Shown here: positions 1-9,200 of the stretch, piece by piece
How the letters are laid out: each line of letters starts with the position of its first letter
How positions within the stretch are numbered: position 1 is the stretch's first letter
Source: Taishania sp045629585
GTDB lineage: Bacteria; Bacteroidota; Bacteroidia; Flavobacteriales_D; Crocinitomicaceae
Length of the DNA stretch: 64,000 bases
NCBI GenBank assembly: GCA_045629585.1
Contig: JAZQRM010000056.1
Coordinates: 30,900-94,899 of the forward strand
Direction: 5' to 3'
Program-made: the position numbers and the translations under genes
Notes under the pieces: model-generated
What the model was told of the DNA's origin: nothing
The model's database searches: none
The model's input: the letters and a program-made list of their open reading frames with translations, nothing else

Positions 1-297
1 CTCATCACCGACCTCTTCAGCCAAGCTCGCTGCTGAAACCTCAAAGAAACCTTTTGTTCTTCTTCCATATCCACGTGAAAGTGTTGCCACATGAACAAAT
101 TCTTTCAGTAAATCAACTACATATAAAACATGGGGACTTTTCCCAGTTCCTCCTACGGACAAATTACCGATGTTAATTGATGGCTTTCGAATTACATAAC
201 TTTTGATAATCCCTTTATCAAACAATCTATTTCTCAAGGTCATTATAATGCCATAAAGCAAAGAAAAAGGAAAGAGTAAAGGTGTATACCACTTCAT
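1..297 (-). CDS. lpxK: LpxK, tetraacyldisaccharide 4'-kinase (N-terminal part; runs off the window)
   Basis: Reading leftward from the ATG at 297 gives 99 uninterrupted codons that start MKWYTPLLFPFSLLYG. They contain the LpxK signature IGNLSVGGTGKSPH (a Walker-A-like P-loop) followed by LSRGYGRRTKGF and VGDE. LpxK phosphorylates the 4' position of the lipid A disaccharide at the inner face of the inner membrane, and the hydrophobic N-terminus fits membrane attachment. Only about the first third of a typical protein of some 340 residues is present because the gene continues beyond position 1. The next gene on the same strand starts 127 nt upstream. The family assignment is firm. Confidence 0.93.
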   Translation of the reverse strand, partial: MKWYTPLLFPFSLLYGIIMTLRNRLFDKGIIKSYVIRKPSINIGNLSVGGTGKSPHVLYVVDLLKEFVHVATLSRGYGRRTKGFFEVSAASLAEEVGDE

Positions 298-301
298 AAA
301 A

Positions 302-309
302 CAAAGATA
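302..309 (-). promoter_or_regulatory. Possible -7 element for lpxK
   Basis: On the minus strand this reads TATCTTTG, a match to the Bacteroidota -7 consensus TAnnTTTG. It lies only 4 nt before the lpxK ATG, which would give a leaderless or nearly leaderless transcript. No TTG box at the usual 19-nt spacing is seen, so the call is weak. Confidence 0.25.
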
Positions 310-423
310 ATAAAAGGACTAACAAATGAACACTTGTACCCTATTTCAACTAGATTAATCTTAAAAGTATTAGAATTATTTTTTTTAGGATTTTTCACAC
401 CTACAACAGGAAATTAAAGGAAA

Positions 424-816
424 TTACAAAAATCTCAATTTCTGCTCAGAATTAGGTAAAAAACAACTATTCTGCCCTAAAAACATTCGGTTTTTAGCAA
501 TAACATCATATACCTTATTAATTAAAAAAAGGGGTAGTATATTAAAAACTAACAAAGGATAAAATCTAGGTTTCAAATAATAACGTACTAAGTAAAAGAA
601 AGCACGTCCTTTTTCTAAAACAGCTGTATCTGTTTTGATTTTAAAGCTGTCTAAATAATCAGATTGCGTACAATAATTAGACAGCACTTCAGTCGCATAT
701 TGAGATTGTAACGCAGCAAATTTCAACTTGTTATTCTTTTCATTTTTTAAAATGAAAGAAACAATTTTGTTACAAAAACCGCATTCTCCATCATAAAATA
801 AAACATCTTGATACAT
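424..816 (-). CDS. DCC-family (DUF393) thiol-disulfide oxidoreductase-like protein
   Basis: This 130-residue protein starts MYQDVLFYDGECGFCN. The family's hallmark DGxCxxC motif (here DGECGFC) lies at about residues 9-15, near the start as expected. The family has a thioredoxin-like fold and is suspected of redox activity, but its substrates are unknown. The length is normal for the family, and a hydrophobic stretch lies around residues 85-105. It is transcribed toward lpxK and diverges from the dehydrogenase gene to its right. The family call is secure; the biological role is not known. Confidence 0.85.
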   Translation of the reverse strand: MYQDVLFYDGECGFCNKIVSFILKNEKNNKLKFAALQSQYATEVLSNYCTQSDYLDSFKIKTDTAVLEKGRAFFYLVRYYLKPRFYPLLVFNILPLFLINKVYDVIAKNRMFLGQNSCFLPNSEQKLRFL

Positions 817-835
817 AGCAACGCATTTATAGTTT

Positions 836-866
836 TAAAGATAGTACAATACTGGCCAAAACACAA
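836..866 (-). promoter_or_regulatory. Candidate promoter for the DCC-family gene
   Basis: Read on the minus strand, TTG (864-866) is followed after 20 nt by TATCTTTA (836-843). This matches 7 of 8 consensus positions of the Bacteroidota -7 box and has near-ideal spacing. It lies about 20 nt upstream of the ATG at 816. Confidence 0.35.
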
Positions 867-1016
867 AATGAAAATACATCCTGATCGAATAAACGAGAAA
901 ACGACCACCCAATGTATTTAAAAGAGATTAGCACATCAACAGCAAATTTATTATGCAATACAAGGTTTTAGGACTTTTCTTTTACCCCTCTATCTGTGAC
1001 TGACTTCTATCACTTT

Positions 1017-1043
1017 TTTGCTACAATTAATTAATTATATTTG
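1017..1043 (+). promoter_or_regulatory. Candidate promoter for the 3-hydroxybutyryl-CoA dehydrogenase gene
   Basis: A perfect -7 element TATATTTG lies at 1036-1043, 22 nt before the ATG at 1066. An upstream TTTG is at 1017-1020. The 15-nt spacer is shorter than the usual 17-23 nt, so the -33 half is doubtful. This promoter position also argues against a start codon at 1018. Confidence 0.45.
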
Positions 1044-1065
1044 CCCATATCAAAACAAAAAATAC

Positions 1066-1956
1066 ATGAAGAATGTAGCGGTAATTGGTGCAGGAACAAT
1101 GGGTAATGGTATTGCTCACGTATTTGCACAATATGGTTATAAAGTTTCTCTAATAGATGTTGCTCAGGCTGCTCTAGATAAAGGGATGGCAACTATTACA
1201 AAAAACTTAGATCGTCAAGTAACTAAAGGAACTTTGACGGAAGAAGGAAAAGCTGAAACATTAGCAAATTTAACAACTTTTACTTCGATGGAAGAAGGAG
1301 TAAAGAATGTTGAATTAGTGGTTGAAGCTGCTACAGAAAACATTGATTTAAAATTGAAAATTTTTGCTGAATTAGATCGCTTAACTACCCCTGAAGTGAT
1401 CTTAGCATCTAACACATCTTCTATCTCTATTACTAAAATTGCTTCTGTTACTTCTCGTCCAGAGAAAGTAATTGGAATGCATTTCATGAATCCCGTTCCA
1501 GTGATGAAATTGGTGGAAATCATCCGTGGTTATTCAACTACAGATGAAGTGACGAATATCATCATGGAAACTTCAAGAAAATTAGACAAGGTACCAGTTG
1601 AGGTAAATGATTACCCCGGATTTATCGCCAACCGTATCTTGATGCCAATGATCAACGAAGCAATCTGTAGTTTATACGAAGGTGTTGCAGGAGTTGAAGA
1701 AATTGACACGGTAATGAAACTAGGTATGGCTCATCCAATGGGACCTTTGCAATTAGCAGATTTCATAGGTCTAGATGTTTGTTTGGCTATCTTAGAAGTA
1801 TTACACCAAGGATTTGGTAATCCTAAATACGCACCATGTCCATTGTTGGTTAATATGGTAACAGCAGGGAAAAAAGGAGTTAAATCTGGAGAAGGTTTTT
1901 ACTCTTGGACACATGGAACGAAAGAACTTATTGTTGCCAACAACTTTAAGAAATAA
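1066..1956 (+). CDS. 3-hydroxybutyryl-CoA dehydrogenase
   Basis: This is an NAD(P)-dependent 3-hydroxyacyl-CoA dehydrogenase that interconverts 3-hydroxybutyryl-CoA and acetoacetyl-CoA. The start was set at 1066 because the protein then begins MKNVAVIGAGTMGNGIA, the Rossmann GxGxMG motif directly after the start, as in the family; a further 16 upstream codons are open but overlap the promoter. Catalytic motifs are visible: SNTSSISIT, then the GMHFMNPVPVM segment with the catalytic His, and NDYPGFIANRILMPMINEA at the start of the C-terminal dimerisation domain. The length of 296 residues is typical. It stands alone between a divergent gene and a convergent one. Confidence 0.93.
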   Translation: MKNVAVIGAGTMGNGIAHVFAQYGYKVSLIDVAQAALDKGMATITKNLDRQVTKGTLTEEGKAETLANLTTFTSMEEGVKNVELVVEAATENIDLKLKIFAELDRLTTPEVILASNTSSISITKIASVTSRPEKVIGMHFMNPVPVMKLVEIIRGYSTTDEVTNIIMETSRKLDKVPVEVNDYPGFIANRILMPMINEAICSLYEGVAGVEEIDTVMKLGMAHPMGPLQLADFIGLDVCLAILEVLHQGFGNPKYAPCPLLVNMVTAGKKGVKSGEGFYSWTHGTKELIVANNFKK

Positions 1957-1976
1957 GAGGATTTTAGCTATTAAAC

Positions 1977-2010
1977 AAAAAGGGCGATTTCAATGAAATC
2001 GCCCTTTTTA
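1977..2010. terminator. Bidirectional intrinsic terminator
   Basis: A perfect inverted repeat built on AGGGCGATTTCA and TGAAATCGCCCT has almost no loop. It is flanked by an A-run on the left and a T-run on the right. It sits between the convergent dehydrogenase (+) and FKBP (-) genes and can stop transcription in both directions. Confidence 0.85.
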
Positions 2011-2028
2011 ATTCTTATAATTTTGCTA

Positions 2029-2901
2029 TTAGTTTTGAAAAGATATAAAATCGATTTCAAACATCAAAGGTCCTTTCTCTGGTCCATAAGCCATATTAGC
2101 AGGAACAAAAATCTTATAACTTCCACCTTTTTTCATTTGAGGGAATGAGTATTTCCATCCTGGTATAACTTGATTTAAGCTAGATTTAAACGGTTGTCCT
2201 CTGTCAATAGATGATTCCAATTTATTTCCGTTCATGTCGTACAATGTGTAATGCGCTTCAACAGTTCCATCAGGAGTTGGACTTCCACCAGTACCTTCTT
2301 TAATTGTTTGTATAACGATACCAGCTTCAATTACCTTCGTGTTAGGTAACTTCTTTGCGTTTTCTAAGAAAGTCATCTCTAAATCACCTGCTTCTTTCAT
2401 CAAAACAGATTGAATATCTGTTTGGAATTTAGATAAATAAAAGGCTTTATCTGACTTTGACAAGATGGTATCTGCTTTGTTAAGACCATCCTTAAAACCT
2501 TGTACCAAATACGCTTTATCAATCGCATCAAGTCGTTCTGCTCTTTTTAATACAATGTAAATATCATGAGAAGAGAATTTCCCAAAACATTCAGATCCTT
2601 GTACTTTTAAAGCGGGATTAGGTTGTGAGAATCCTTCACCAAATGCTTCAACCATAGTTGCTCCACAAGCTGAAATATCATCTTCGTTGAACCCTTTGTC
2701 AAATCCAGTTACAATAGCATCAATATCAAACATTTCAAAGATATTCTTTGGAGCATTTAATAGAACTTGAGACATATCACTACCTACTGCATAAGAAACC
2801 TTCTGTTTGTCGTTTTCTAACGTTACAACTTCTTTCTTATCTTTATTTCCGCAACTTACTAGCATCAATGCTGCAGCTGCAATTAGAACTGTTTTTTTCA
2901 T
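2029..2901 (-). CDS. FKBP-type peptidyl-prolyl isomerase, lipoprotein
   Basis: The 290-residue protein begins with a lipoprotein signal (MKKTVLIAAAALMLVSCGNK; lipobox LVSC, so the mature protein starts at Cys17). An FKBP N-terminal-like helical region follows, then a C-terminal FKBP fold at about residues 195-290 (GIVIQTIKEGTGG, VEAHYTLYDMNG, FKSSLNQVIPGWKYSFPQMKKGG, MAYGP). It probably assists protein folding in the periplasm. It lies 4 nt downstream of a second FKBP gene and forms the end of the leftward pigment-arm transcript. The active-site segments look complete, although the domain is rather divergent (KLESSIDRG in place of the usual FDSS). Confidence 0.88.
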   Translation of the reverse strand: MKKTVLIAAAALMLVSCGNKDKKEVVTLENDKQKVSYAVGSDMSQVLLNAPKNIFEMFDIDAIVTGFDKGFNEDDISACGATMVEAFGEGFSQPNPALKVQGSECFGKFSSHDIYIVLKRAERLDAIDKAYLVQGFKDGLNKADTILSKSDKAFYLSKFQTDIQSVLMKEAGDLEMTFLENAKKLPNTKVIEAGIVIQTIKEGTGGSPTPDGTVEAHYTLYDMNGNKLESSIDRGQPFKSSLNQVIPGWKYSFPQMKKGGSYKIFVPANMAYGPEKGPLMFEIDFISFQN

Positions 2902-2905
2902 ATAT

Positions 2906-3502
2906 CTATTTAAAATCGATTAATTCAACATCAAAAATCAAGGCCATATAAGGCTGAATTAAACCACCTGGGGCTTGTGGTCCATAAGCTAAATCCTGAG
3001 GGATATACAAGCGATACTTTGAACCTTTTTTCATCAATTGCAAAGCCTCTGTCCATCCTTTGATTACTTGTGTCACTCCAAAATTTGCAGGCTCACCTCT
3101 ACTCATTGAACTATCAAAAACTTGACCATCCAAAAGACGACCTTCATAATGTACGGTAACATGTGATGCTGTAGAAGGAGACTCACCAGTTCCTTCTTCT
3201 AAAACTTCATACTGTAAACCACTAAGAGTTGTTACAATACCTTCTTTCTTGAAGTTTTCAGCCAAAAATTCTTCACCAGCCTTTTTATTCACTTCAAACT
3301 GTTGTTGCATCACGTTTTGCATGTATTGTTGAATAACTGCATCAGCTTCTTCAGGACTTAATTTTAAATCACTTGAATTCAAAACATCAACTACACCTTG
3401 CGTAAATAATTCAACATTAATTTTAGCTAAATGCTGACTCATCAAGCTCCCTCCTATGCTCATTCCAACAGCATAACTTACTGCATCTAATTCTTCTTTC
3501 AT
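2906..3502 (-). CDS. FKBP-type peptidyl-prolyl cis-trans isomerase (FklB/Mip-like)
   Basis: This 198-residue protein has a helical FKBP-N dimerisation region (about residues 1-95, starting MKEELDAVSYAVGMSIG) and a canonical FKBP domain (about 100-198). The domain carries LQYEVLEEGTGESPSTASHVTVHY, the FDSSMSRG loop, VIKGWTEALQLMKKGSKYRLYIP and AYGPQAPGGLIQPYMALIFDVEL. There is no signal peptide, so it is likely cytoplasmic, unlike its lipoprotein neighbour. It starts 24 nt after the stop of the halogenase-like flavoprotein, so it is probably cotranscribed with the pigment genes. The pair may have arisen by tandem duplication. Confidence 0.92.
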   Translation of the reverse strand: MKEELDAVSYAVGMSIGGSLMSQHLAKINVELFTQGVVDVLNSSDLKLSPEEADAVIQQYMQNVMQQQFEVNKKAGEEFLAENFKKEGIVTTLSGLQYEVLEEGTGESPSTASHVTVHYEGRLLDGQVFDSSMSRGEPANFGVTQVIKGWTEALQLMKKGSKYRLYIPQDLAYGPQAPGGLIQPYMALIFDVELIDFK

Positions 3503-3526
3503 TAATTTAATTTATTACTTTTCAAT

Positions 3527-4765
3527 TTAATTTGGGTCGTACAAATCTACAACTTTTGACAATGAATAAAGGATTTTATTATGCTTTACCACGAAAGGAT
3601 TTTCCTCATCCCAAACATAACCTGCTAAAACCGAACAAACTTGTCGCATAAAATCAGGATTGGGTTCGTTAGCAAAAAAGATACCCCCTAATGTCCCATC
3701 GTACCAAGCATTGACGTAGGAACGAAAAACGTTTATCCCTCGTTTCATAACTTCACTGTACTCGGTTTCCCAATTTGGATTTTCTCCTCTTAGTTTTTGG
3801 CACGTTAAATCAGCTGCACGATACCCAGATGATATTGCCAAAGTTACACCAGAACTAAAAATAGGATCCAAAAACTCGGTTGCATTCCCACAAAGTACAA
3901 ATCCTTCTCCAAACATCTTCTCAATAGAGACAGCGTAATTAAGGACAACGCGTGGCTCAAACTTCAATTCTGCCTCTGAGAAACGTCCATCAAGTCCGGG
4001 AAAATTCCTCAAATACTCTTTATAAAGAGCCCCTTCATTTAATGCACACTCCTCAATAAATGCTTTTTCACCTACTATCCCAACAGAGCAAGTTCCATCC
4101 GAAAAAGGAATAGACCAAAACCAAGCGGTGTTTTCACGAAAAGCGTGGATAAAGATGTTTTGACCGGCCTGATCACTTCTATGTTGATCAACAACATGAC
4201 TAAAAATTGCGCCTCTGGGAATGGCTGCCGCTGGCTTTTCTATATTTAATAGTTTGGGTAAAACACGACCATAACCACTTGCATCAATGACAAAACGTGC
4301 CGTCACTATTTTCTCTTCCTCCAAAGTAGGATGCTTGAAAACAACCGACTGCACATCGTCTGTAAATGACACATTAACAACTTCTGCTTCATACAAAACC
4401 TCAGCTCCTCTCTGTTGAACTTCATCAATGAGAGCTTTATCAAAATCAGCACGCTTAACCTGCCAAGTATAATCCCAACTATTTTTTGTAAACTGATTGT
4501 TAAAATGAAATTGATATTTAGATAATCCATTATAAAAACCAACTCCTGTCTTAAGCTGAAAATTTTGTGCACGCACCACTGGAATCAGATCTAAACGATC
4601 TAAATAATCCATACAATGTGGTAAAAGACTTTCTCCTATAACAAAACGAGGAAATACCATCTTTTCTAACACTAAAACCTTTAGATTGTCCTTCAACAAC
4701 CTTGCTGCAGCTACAGAACCAGCTGGTCCAGCACCTATTACAACAACATCATAATCAATACTCAT
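3527..4765 (-). CDS. FAD-dependent oxidoreductase, tryptophan-halogenase/geranylgeranyl-reductase-like, pigment locus
   Basis: This 412-residue flavoprotein has an N-terminal FAD-binding motif (VVVIGAGPAGSVAAARLL, about residues 8-25) and the FPRFVIGESLLPH segment typical of the halogenase/monooxygenase-like family. A second FAD motif (GFVLCGNATEFLDPIFSSGV) lies at about residues 285-305. Such proteins recur in flexirubin loci, where they are suspected of modifying the aryl head (hydroxylation or halogenation). The diagnostic WxWxIP motif of flavin halogenases appears here as AWFWSIP. The halogenase lysine was not located with confidence, so the reaction remains open. It overlaps the upstream desaturase-like gene by 11 nt, indicating translational coupling. 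Confidence 0.8.
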   Translation of the reverse strand: MSIDYDVVVIGAGPAGSVAAARLLKDNLKVLVLEKMVFPRFVIGESLLPHCMDYLDRLDLIPVVRAQNFQLKTGVGFYNGLSKYQFHFNNQFTKNSWDYTWQVKRADFDKALIDEVQQRGAEVLYEAEVVNVSFTDDVQSVVFKHPTLEEEKIVTARFVIDASGYGRVLPKLLNIEKPAAAIPRGAIFSHVVDQHRSDQAGQNIFIHAFRENTAWFWSIPFSDGTCSVGIVGEKAFIEECALNEGALYKEYLRNFPGLDGRFSEAELKFEPRVVLNYAVSIEKMFGEGFVLCGNATEFLDPIFSSGVTLAISSGYRAADLTCQKLRGENPNWETEYSEVMKRGINVFRSYVNAWYDGTLGGIFFANEPNPDFMRQVCSVLAGYVWDEENPFVVKHNKILYSLSKVVDLYDPN

Positions 4766-6290
4766 TATTTATCTTTTCTAGTAATTCTTCTCTGTTAACA
4801 AAATTAAAGCTGGTCAAAAGTGCACCAATAGAACAACCTAGAATACCATGAAGTACAACATTTTGTCCAGTTAAGTATAAGTTTTTCACTTTAGTGCGTG
4901 TATTTAAACTTGATGTAGCAATAATGTCAGCATTTTTTTCCATTCCATATAATTCACCTTCTGGCGTCCCTAAATAATCACGATACGTTAATGGCGTACT
5001 ACAATGTACTTGCCTAACATATTGTTTAACGTCAGGGTATCTCTCATAAAAACGGCTTAAAACCTGGTCTATTTTTTGATTTTTCCAATTTTGGTAGTCA
5101 ATCGTTCGCTCGCTTGGATTGGGGATTGTGTTCATCGTATCTTGCCATTGCTCGACTTCTTTTGCATCCATATAACACAACACAGAAATGGATTCCGCAA
5201 ACTCATTTTTATCCTTATGTGACGACGTAGTAACCATTAAGTAATTCGGCCAATCCTTGTTATCTTTCTCAAAATAATCAATGGAATCAAATGGATTCTC
5301 CGTATACAACTCAAAACGATTAAAATTCATATAAGCTACTTTATTTCGTTCAAGTGTTAAAAACACGGAAAATGAAGAAACTGTATTTTTAATCTTCTCT
5401 AATCTACGTCTATATGCCGGAAGAAAATTCGTTTCTCCTACCAATTTAATTGTCTGAGTTGGATGTAAATTTGAAATGAAATTACTCGCTACATAATTGC
5501 TGCCATCAGCACAAAAAACGGTTTGCATATCACCGTCTTTAACATGTACATCAACGACTTCTTTCCGCTTTAAAATTTCACCGCCATACTTTCTAAATTC
5601 TTTTACCAGAGCCTTTACTAAAAGACCTCCACCTCCTGGTAATCGGTAACTTCCTTTTATATAACTATTCAAAATTAAAGCAACTACATAAAAAGGTGTT
5701 CGTTTCATGTCTCCTGCATATATCATAGCATTGCCCGTAATTACATGCTTTATTCTATCACAAGTGAAAATTTCATTAAACACATCCCAAGCTAATTCCC
5801 CGTGAATCTTTTCATGTGCATTCGCTATTCCTTCATCTGCAATTGTCAAATTATAAAGAGGAAATCTTTTAGTTGTAGCTATTAATTTTTCAATAAATAC
5901 ATCAATATTAGCTTCTTCATCTGGGAAATCTGCCACTAAAGTTGTCCGAAAACGTTCATACCCCATAGCTATATTACCAACAAAACCATCTGAAAAACGG
6001 ATTTGATCAAAACCATCAACAGCCATTGGAGAAAATTCTAAGTGATCAAAAACACCTAAATAGTTGAAAATCTTCTGAAGATTTTCCCCTTCATCCAAAC
6101 CACCTAAATAATGTACACCTGTATCAAATATGCATTTATCGCGACTAAAAACCTGTAAGGCACCACCTACCTGCTGATTTTTCTCCAAAATAAGAACAGA
6201 GTAATTATGTTTGGCAAGTGTAATACCGCAGACCAACCCTGACATACCACTGCCAATAATTATTACATCATATTTAGACTGTGAATTCAT
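4755..6290 (-). CDS. Phytoene-desaturase/RetSat-like NAD(P)/FAD-dependent oxidoreductase, pigment locus
   Basis: A 511-residue flavin amine-oxidase-fold protein. The start was put at the ATG at 6290 (MNSQSKYDVIIIGSGMSGLV) rather than the TTG at 6305, since this places the dinucleotide-binding GxGxxG motif near the N-terminus. Further motifs are LEKNQQVGGALQ, FDTGVHYLGG, a GGGG segment near residue 220, and NLYLTGQNVVLHGILGCSIGALLTS at the C-terminus (FAD closing motif). Relatives desaturate or saturate polyene chains, which suits an aryl-polyene pigment. It overlaps the upstream exporter-fusion gene by 17 nt and the downstream flavoprotein by 11 nt, so the three are surely one operon. Confidence 0.82.
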   Translation of the reverse strand: MNSQSKYDVIIIGSGMSGLVCGITLAKHNYSVLILEKNQQVGGALQVFSRDKCIFDTGVHYLGGLDEGENLQKIFNYLGVFDHLEFSPMAVDGFDQIRFSDGFVGNIAMGYERFRTTLVADFPDEEANIDVFIEKLIATTKRFPLYNLTIADEGIANAHEKIHGELAWDVFNEIFTCDRIKHVITGNAMIYAGDMKRTPFYVVALILNSYIKGSYRLPGGGGLLVKALVKEFRKYGGEILKRKEVVDVHVKDGDMQTVFCADGSNYVASNFISNLHPTQTIKLVGETNFLPAYRRRLEKIKNTVSSFSVFLTLERNKVAYMNFNRFELYTENPFDSIDYFEKDNKDWPNYLMVTTSSHKDKNEFAESISVLCYMDAKEVEQWQDTMNTIPNPSERTIDYQNWKNQKIDQVLSRFYERYPDVKQYVRQVHCSTPLTYRDYLGTPEGELYGMEKNADIIATSSLNTRTKVKNLYLTGQNVVLHGILGCSIGALLTSFNFVNREELLEKINNEY

Positions 6291-9200
6291 CTTTTCTAAA
6301 AACAAATAAATGGTTTGAAGTTACCTTAGAATGAGATTGGTCTTCCAATATAAGACTATGTTTTTTTGCAAAAACAAACAGCTCTTCTTTGGAAAGAAAT
6401 TCCATTTGATTCGCTACTTTATTGAACCCAATAATTTTAGTACTCCATACTTCGCTACGCTTTGTGTTCTTGGTTGATGCTATACCAGCCACACCATCTC
6501 GAAGAATAATAATACCATTAGGATTTAATAAATCTACTAGCTTACTAAGCAGTTGTTCTTGTTCTAATTTAGGTAAATAATGTAAAACATCATTAATTAT
6601 AAAAACATCTGCTGCTTCATAATTATATTTCAAGATATCCTGACAAACAAAATTTAATCGCCTTACATCATAAATCCCATTTGCTGCTGTAAGAATTTTC
6701 TCTTCGTCCGCATCTATAGCTGTAATCTGACGTTCAATATTGGCATAATGAAGTAAAAAATCAAGATACCCTAGTCCTGCTCCTAGATCATAAATACGAC
6801 TTCTCGAACCGATTAATTGATTATAATAAATAAAATTTGAAGCCTCTAACTTATATTTTATGCGAACATACCATTCCAAAACAGGGCCTTTTAATAGATA
6901 GTTTCTTAAAATAGCCTGCTTCCAAAATTGGGTGCTTGTTTGTTCAATCAAACCTTGTTGCAAATTTAAACGCATTTGACTTTGCGCACATTTGGTGATT
7001 TCCTGATAGCTACCGAATTCCGTTGGGTCGATAACAGGTAGATATTTCATGTAAAAATATCCCGGGTTAATCATGATATCATTTTTAGGATTGACCCAAT
7101 TTAATCCGATTAACACAACCGGCTGTATAGGACAATTCAACGATTTGGCTAAATGAAACGCTCCTTTATGAAAACGTCCGATTTGACCATCTGCACTACG
7201 AGTTCCTTCTGGAAAAATAATTACAGAATAACCATTAGCTAATTTCTCACGCACTCTTTCCAGATTTTTTTCAGAACCGTCTCCAACATATAAATATCCT
7301 GCGTAACGAATGCAAGGTCCAAAAACTGGAGAATTATAAACCCAATCTTTAACTAAAATGACTGCTTTTGGACTAATACTCAGCATTGCCAAAATGTCTA
7401 TAAACGAAGAATGATTCGCAATAACGATCTTCCCAATACCATCCTTATAATTAAACCTGTCGATTTCTAAATACCTAACTCGGGGATAACAATTGATGAT
7501 AGATTTTGCCACCAAATAAATGGTATAGTTTAGAATATATTGCTTCTTCATCTTTTTAATCGGTAACACCAAAAGAAACAATAGGAGTACAAAAGATAAA
7601 AAGCAGAAAATAAAGAAGTAAGAAAATAATAATATACTGAATATAAAATTCACAATCGTAATAGGCCCTAAACCTTTCTCTTTTCTTCGAATGACCAAAT
7701 AATTAAAAACATAAGGCTGAACCGCCAACGTCATTATCATTATCAATCCAATTCCTAATATACTTAATCCACCTACTGATTGTATGGCTGGATGCTTGGC
7801 CAAAACCAATATTCCTGTTCCTATAATAGTAGTAATACCAGATAATATGATTGCTTGCTTATAAGATGCTAGTTGATTCGTTCCATAACGTGATTTATTG
7901 AGTAAACCATCAGTCACAAATATGGAGTAATCATCTCCTAAACCAAAAATGAAGGTGACAATTAAAATATTTACAAAGTTAAACTCCAACCCTAAATAAT
8001 ACCCTCCCGATAAAATCCAAAGCCACGAGAGTGCCATCGGAGCAAAAGCAAACAAACTTAACTCTAAACGACCATAAATAACAAGCAAGGAAAAGAAAAC
8101 TAATGCGGAAGAAAAAAACAATAAATAATTAAAATCATCCTTTAAGGAAACTAAAAATTGAGCCGATAAATCTGAAATATCCATCACAAAAACGTCCGAG
8201 CCTAAATTTATCTTTATCTCTTCTTTTAAAGCTGAAAGATGTTCTTTATCTAAGACTAGAATGGTAATAATAGAGTTTTGCCCATTGCCATTATGAACTA
8301 AATTATTCATCCCTAATTGGGTCACGAACTCAGAACCTTCAGCTACAACCTCACCTTTGTCTGCTATAAAATCATAAAAGGGATTAAATGCAGCATCCGT
8401 AAAACCTAACTTTTCACTCTCTTCTCTAAAATCATCTAAGACAGAATTGTTATGCGCCCAAAATGTTTGCCATTCCGCATATTTTTGACTCCATTCCACT
8501 TCTGGTATAAGATAAGGAGCAGTGGAAACCATTTCTGCAATAGTATATTCTTCCTTCTTCTCTTTCAATACTTCTGCAAGCTGCCTATTGACAACTTGAG
8601 CTTCTTCCATTGTTTTCCCCTTAGAAAAAAGATAAACCTTCTTTTGTTTGGTTGGTGTGATGCCCGTAAATTCAGTTTCTTTTTCTTGTAAATAAGTGGG
8701 ATGATATGCCAAATTGTTAATATCTCCATCAAAACGCATTTGCTCATTTTGAACCAAGAAAAATAAAGAACCTAAAGCAATTATTAGCGTTAATATCTTT
8801 GGAATCCAGCGTGGGGTATTTCTTTCTGCAGTTTGTTCTTCTGGAAAAGAAAACTTTAAAGTCGTCAATATGACAGGTAAACCAATAATAGTGAAAAGTG
8901 CAGCACCTAAAAGCGTAACCAAAGCAATTAAACCAAAATTCTGAAGAATCGCGGAATTAGTAAACATTAAAGAAGCAAAAGCACCAACAGTAGTGAAACT
9001 ACCTACTAACATCGGAAAACTAATGTCTTTAACAGTATTTATAATCGATTTGGAATGCTTTAAATGCGTGAAAAAATGAAAAGAATAATCCAGAACTATC
9101 CCTAATAAAACACTCGCTGTTGCAATACTTATTCCATTTATATGTGGTTGAAAATAGCCCACAAAACCTAAACCAAATAGAATTCCAAAAAAACAGGGGA

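Noticed and set aside
1018..1065. Upstream extension of the dehydrogenase gene by 16 codons
   Set aside because: The extension overlaps a perfect -7 element and places the Rossmann motif too far from the N-terminus.
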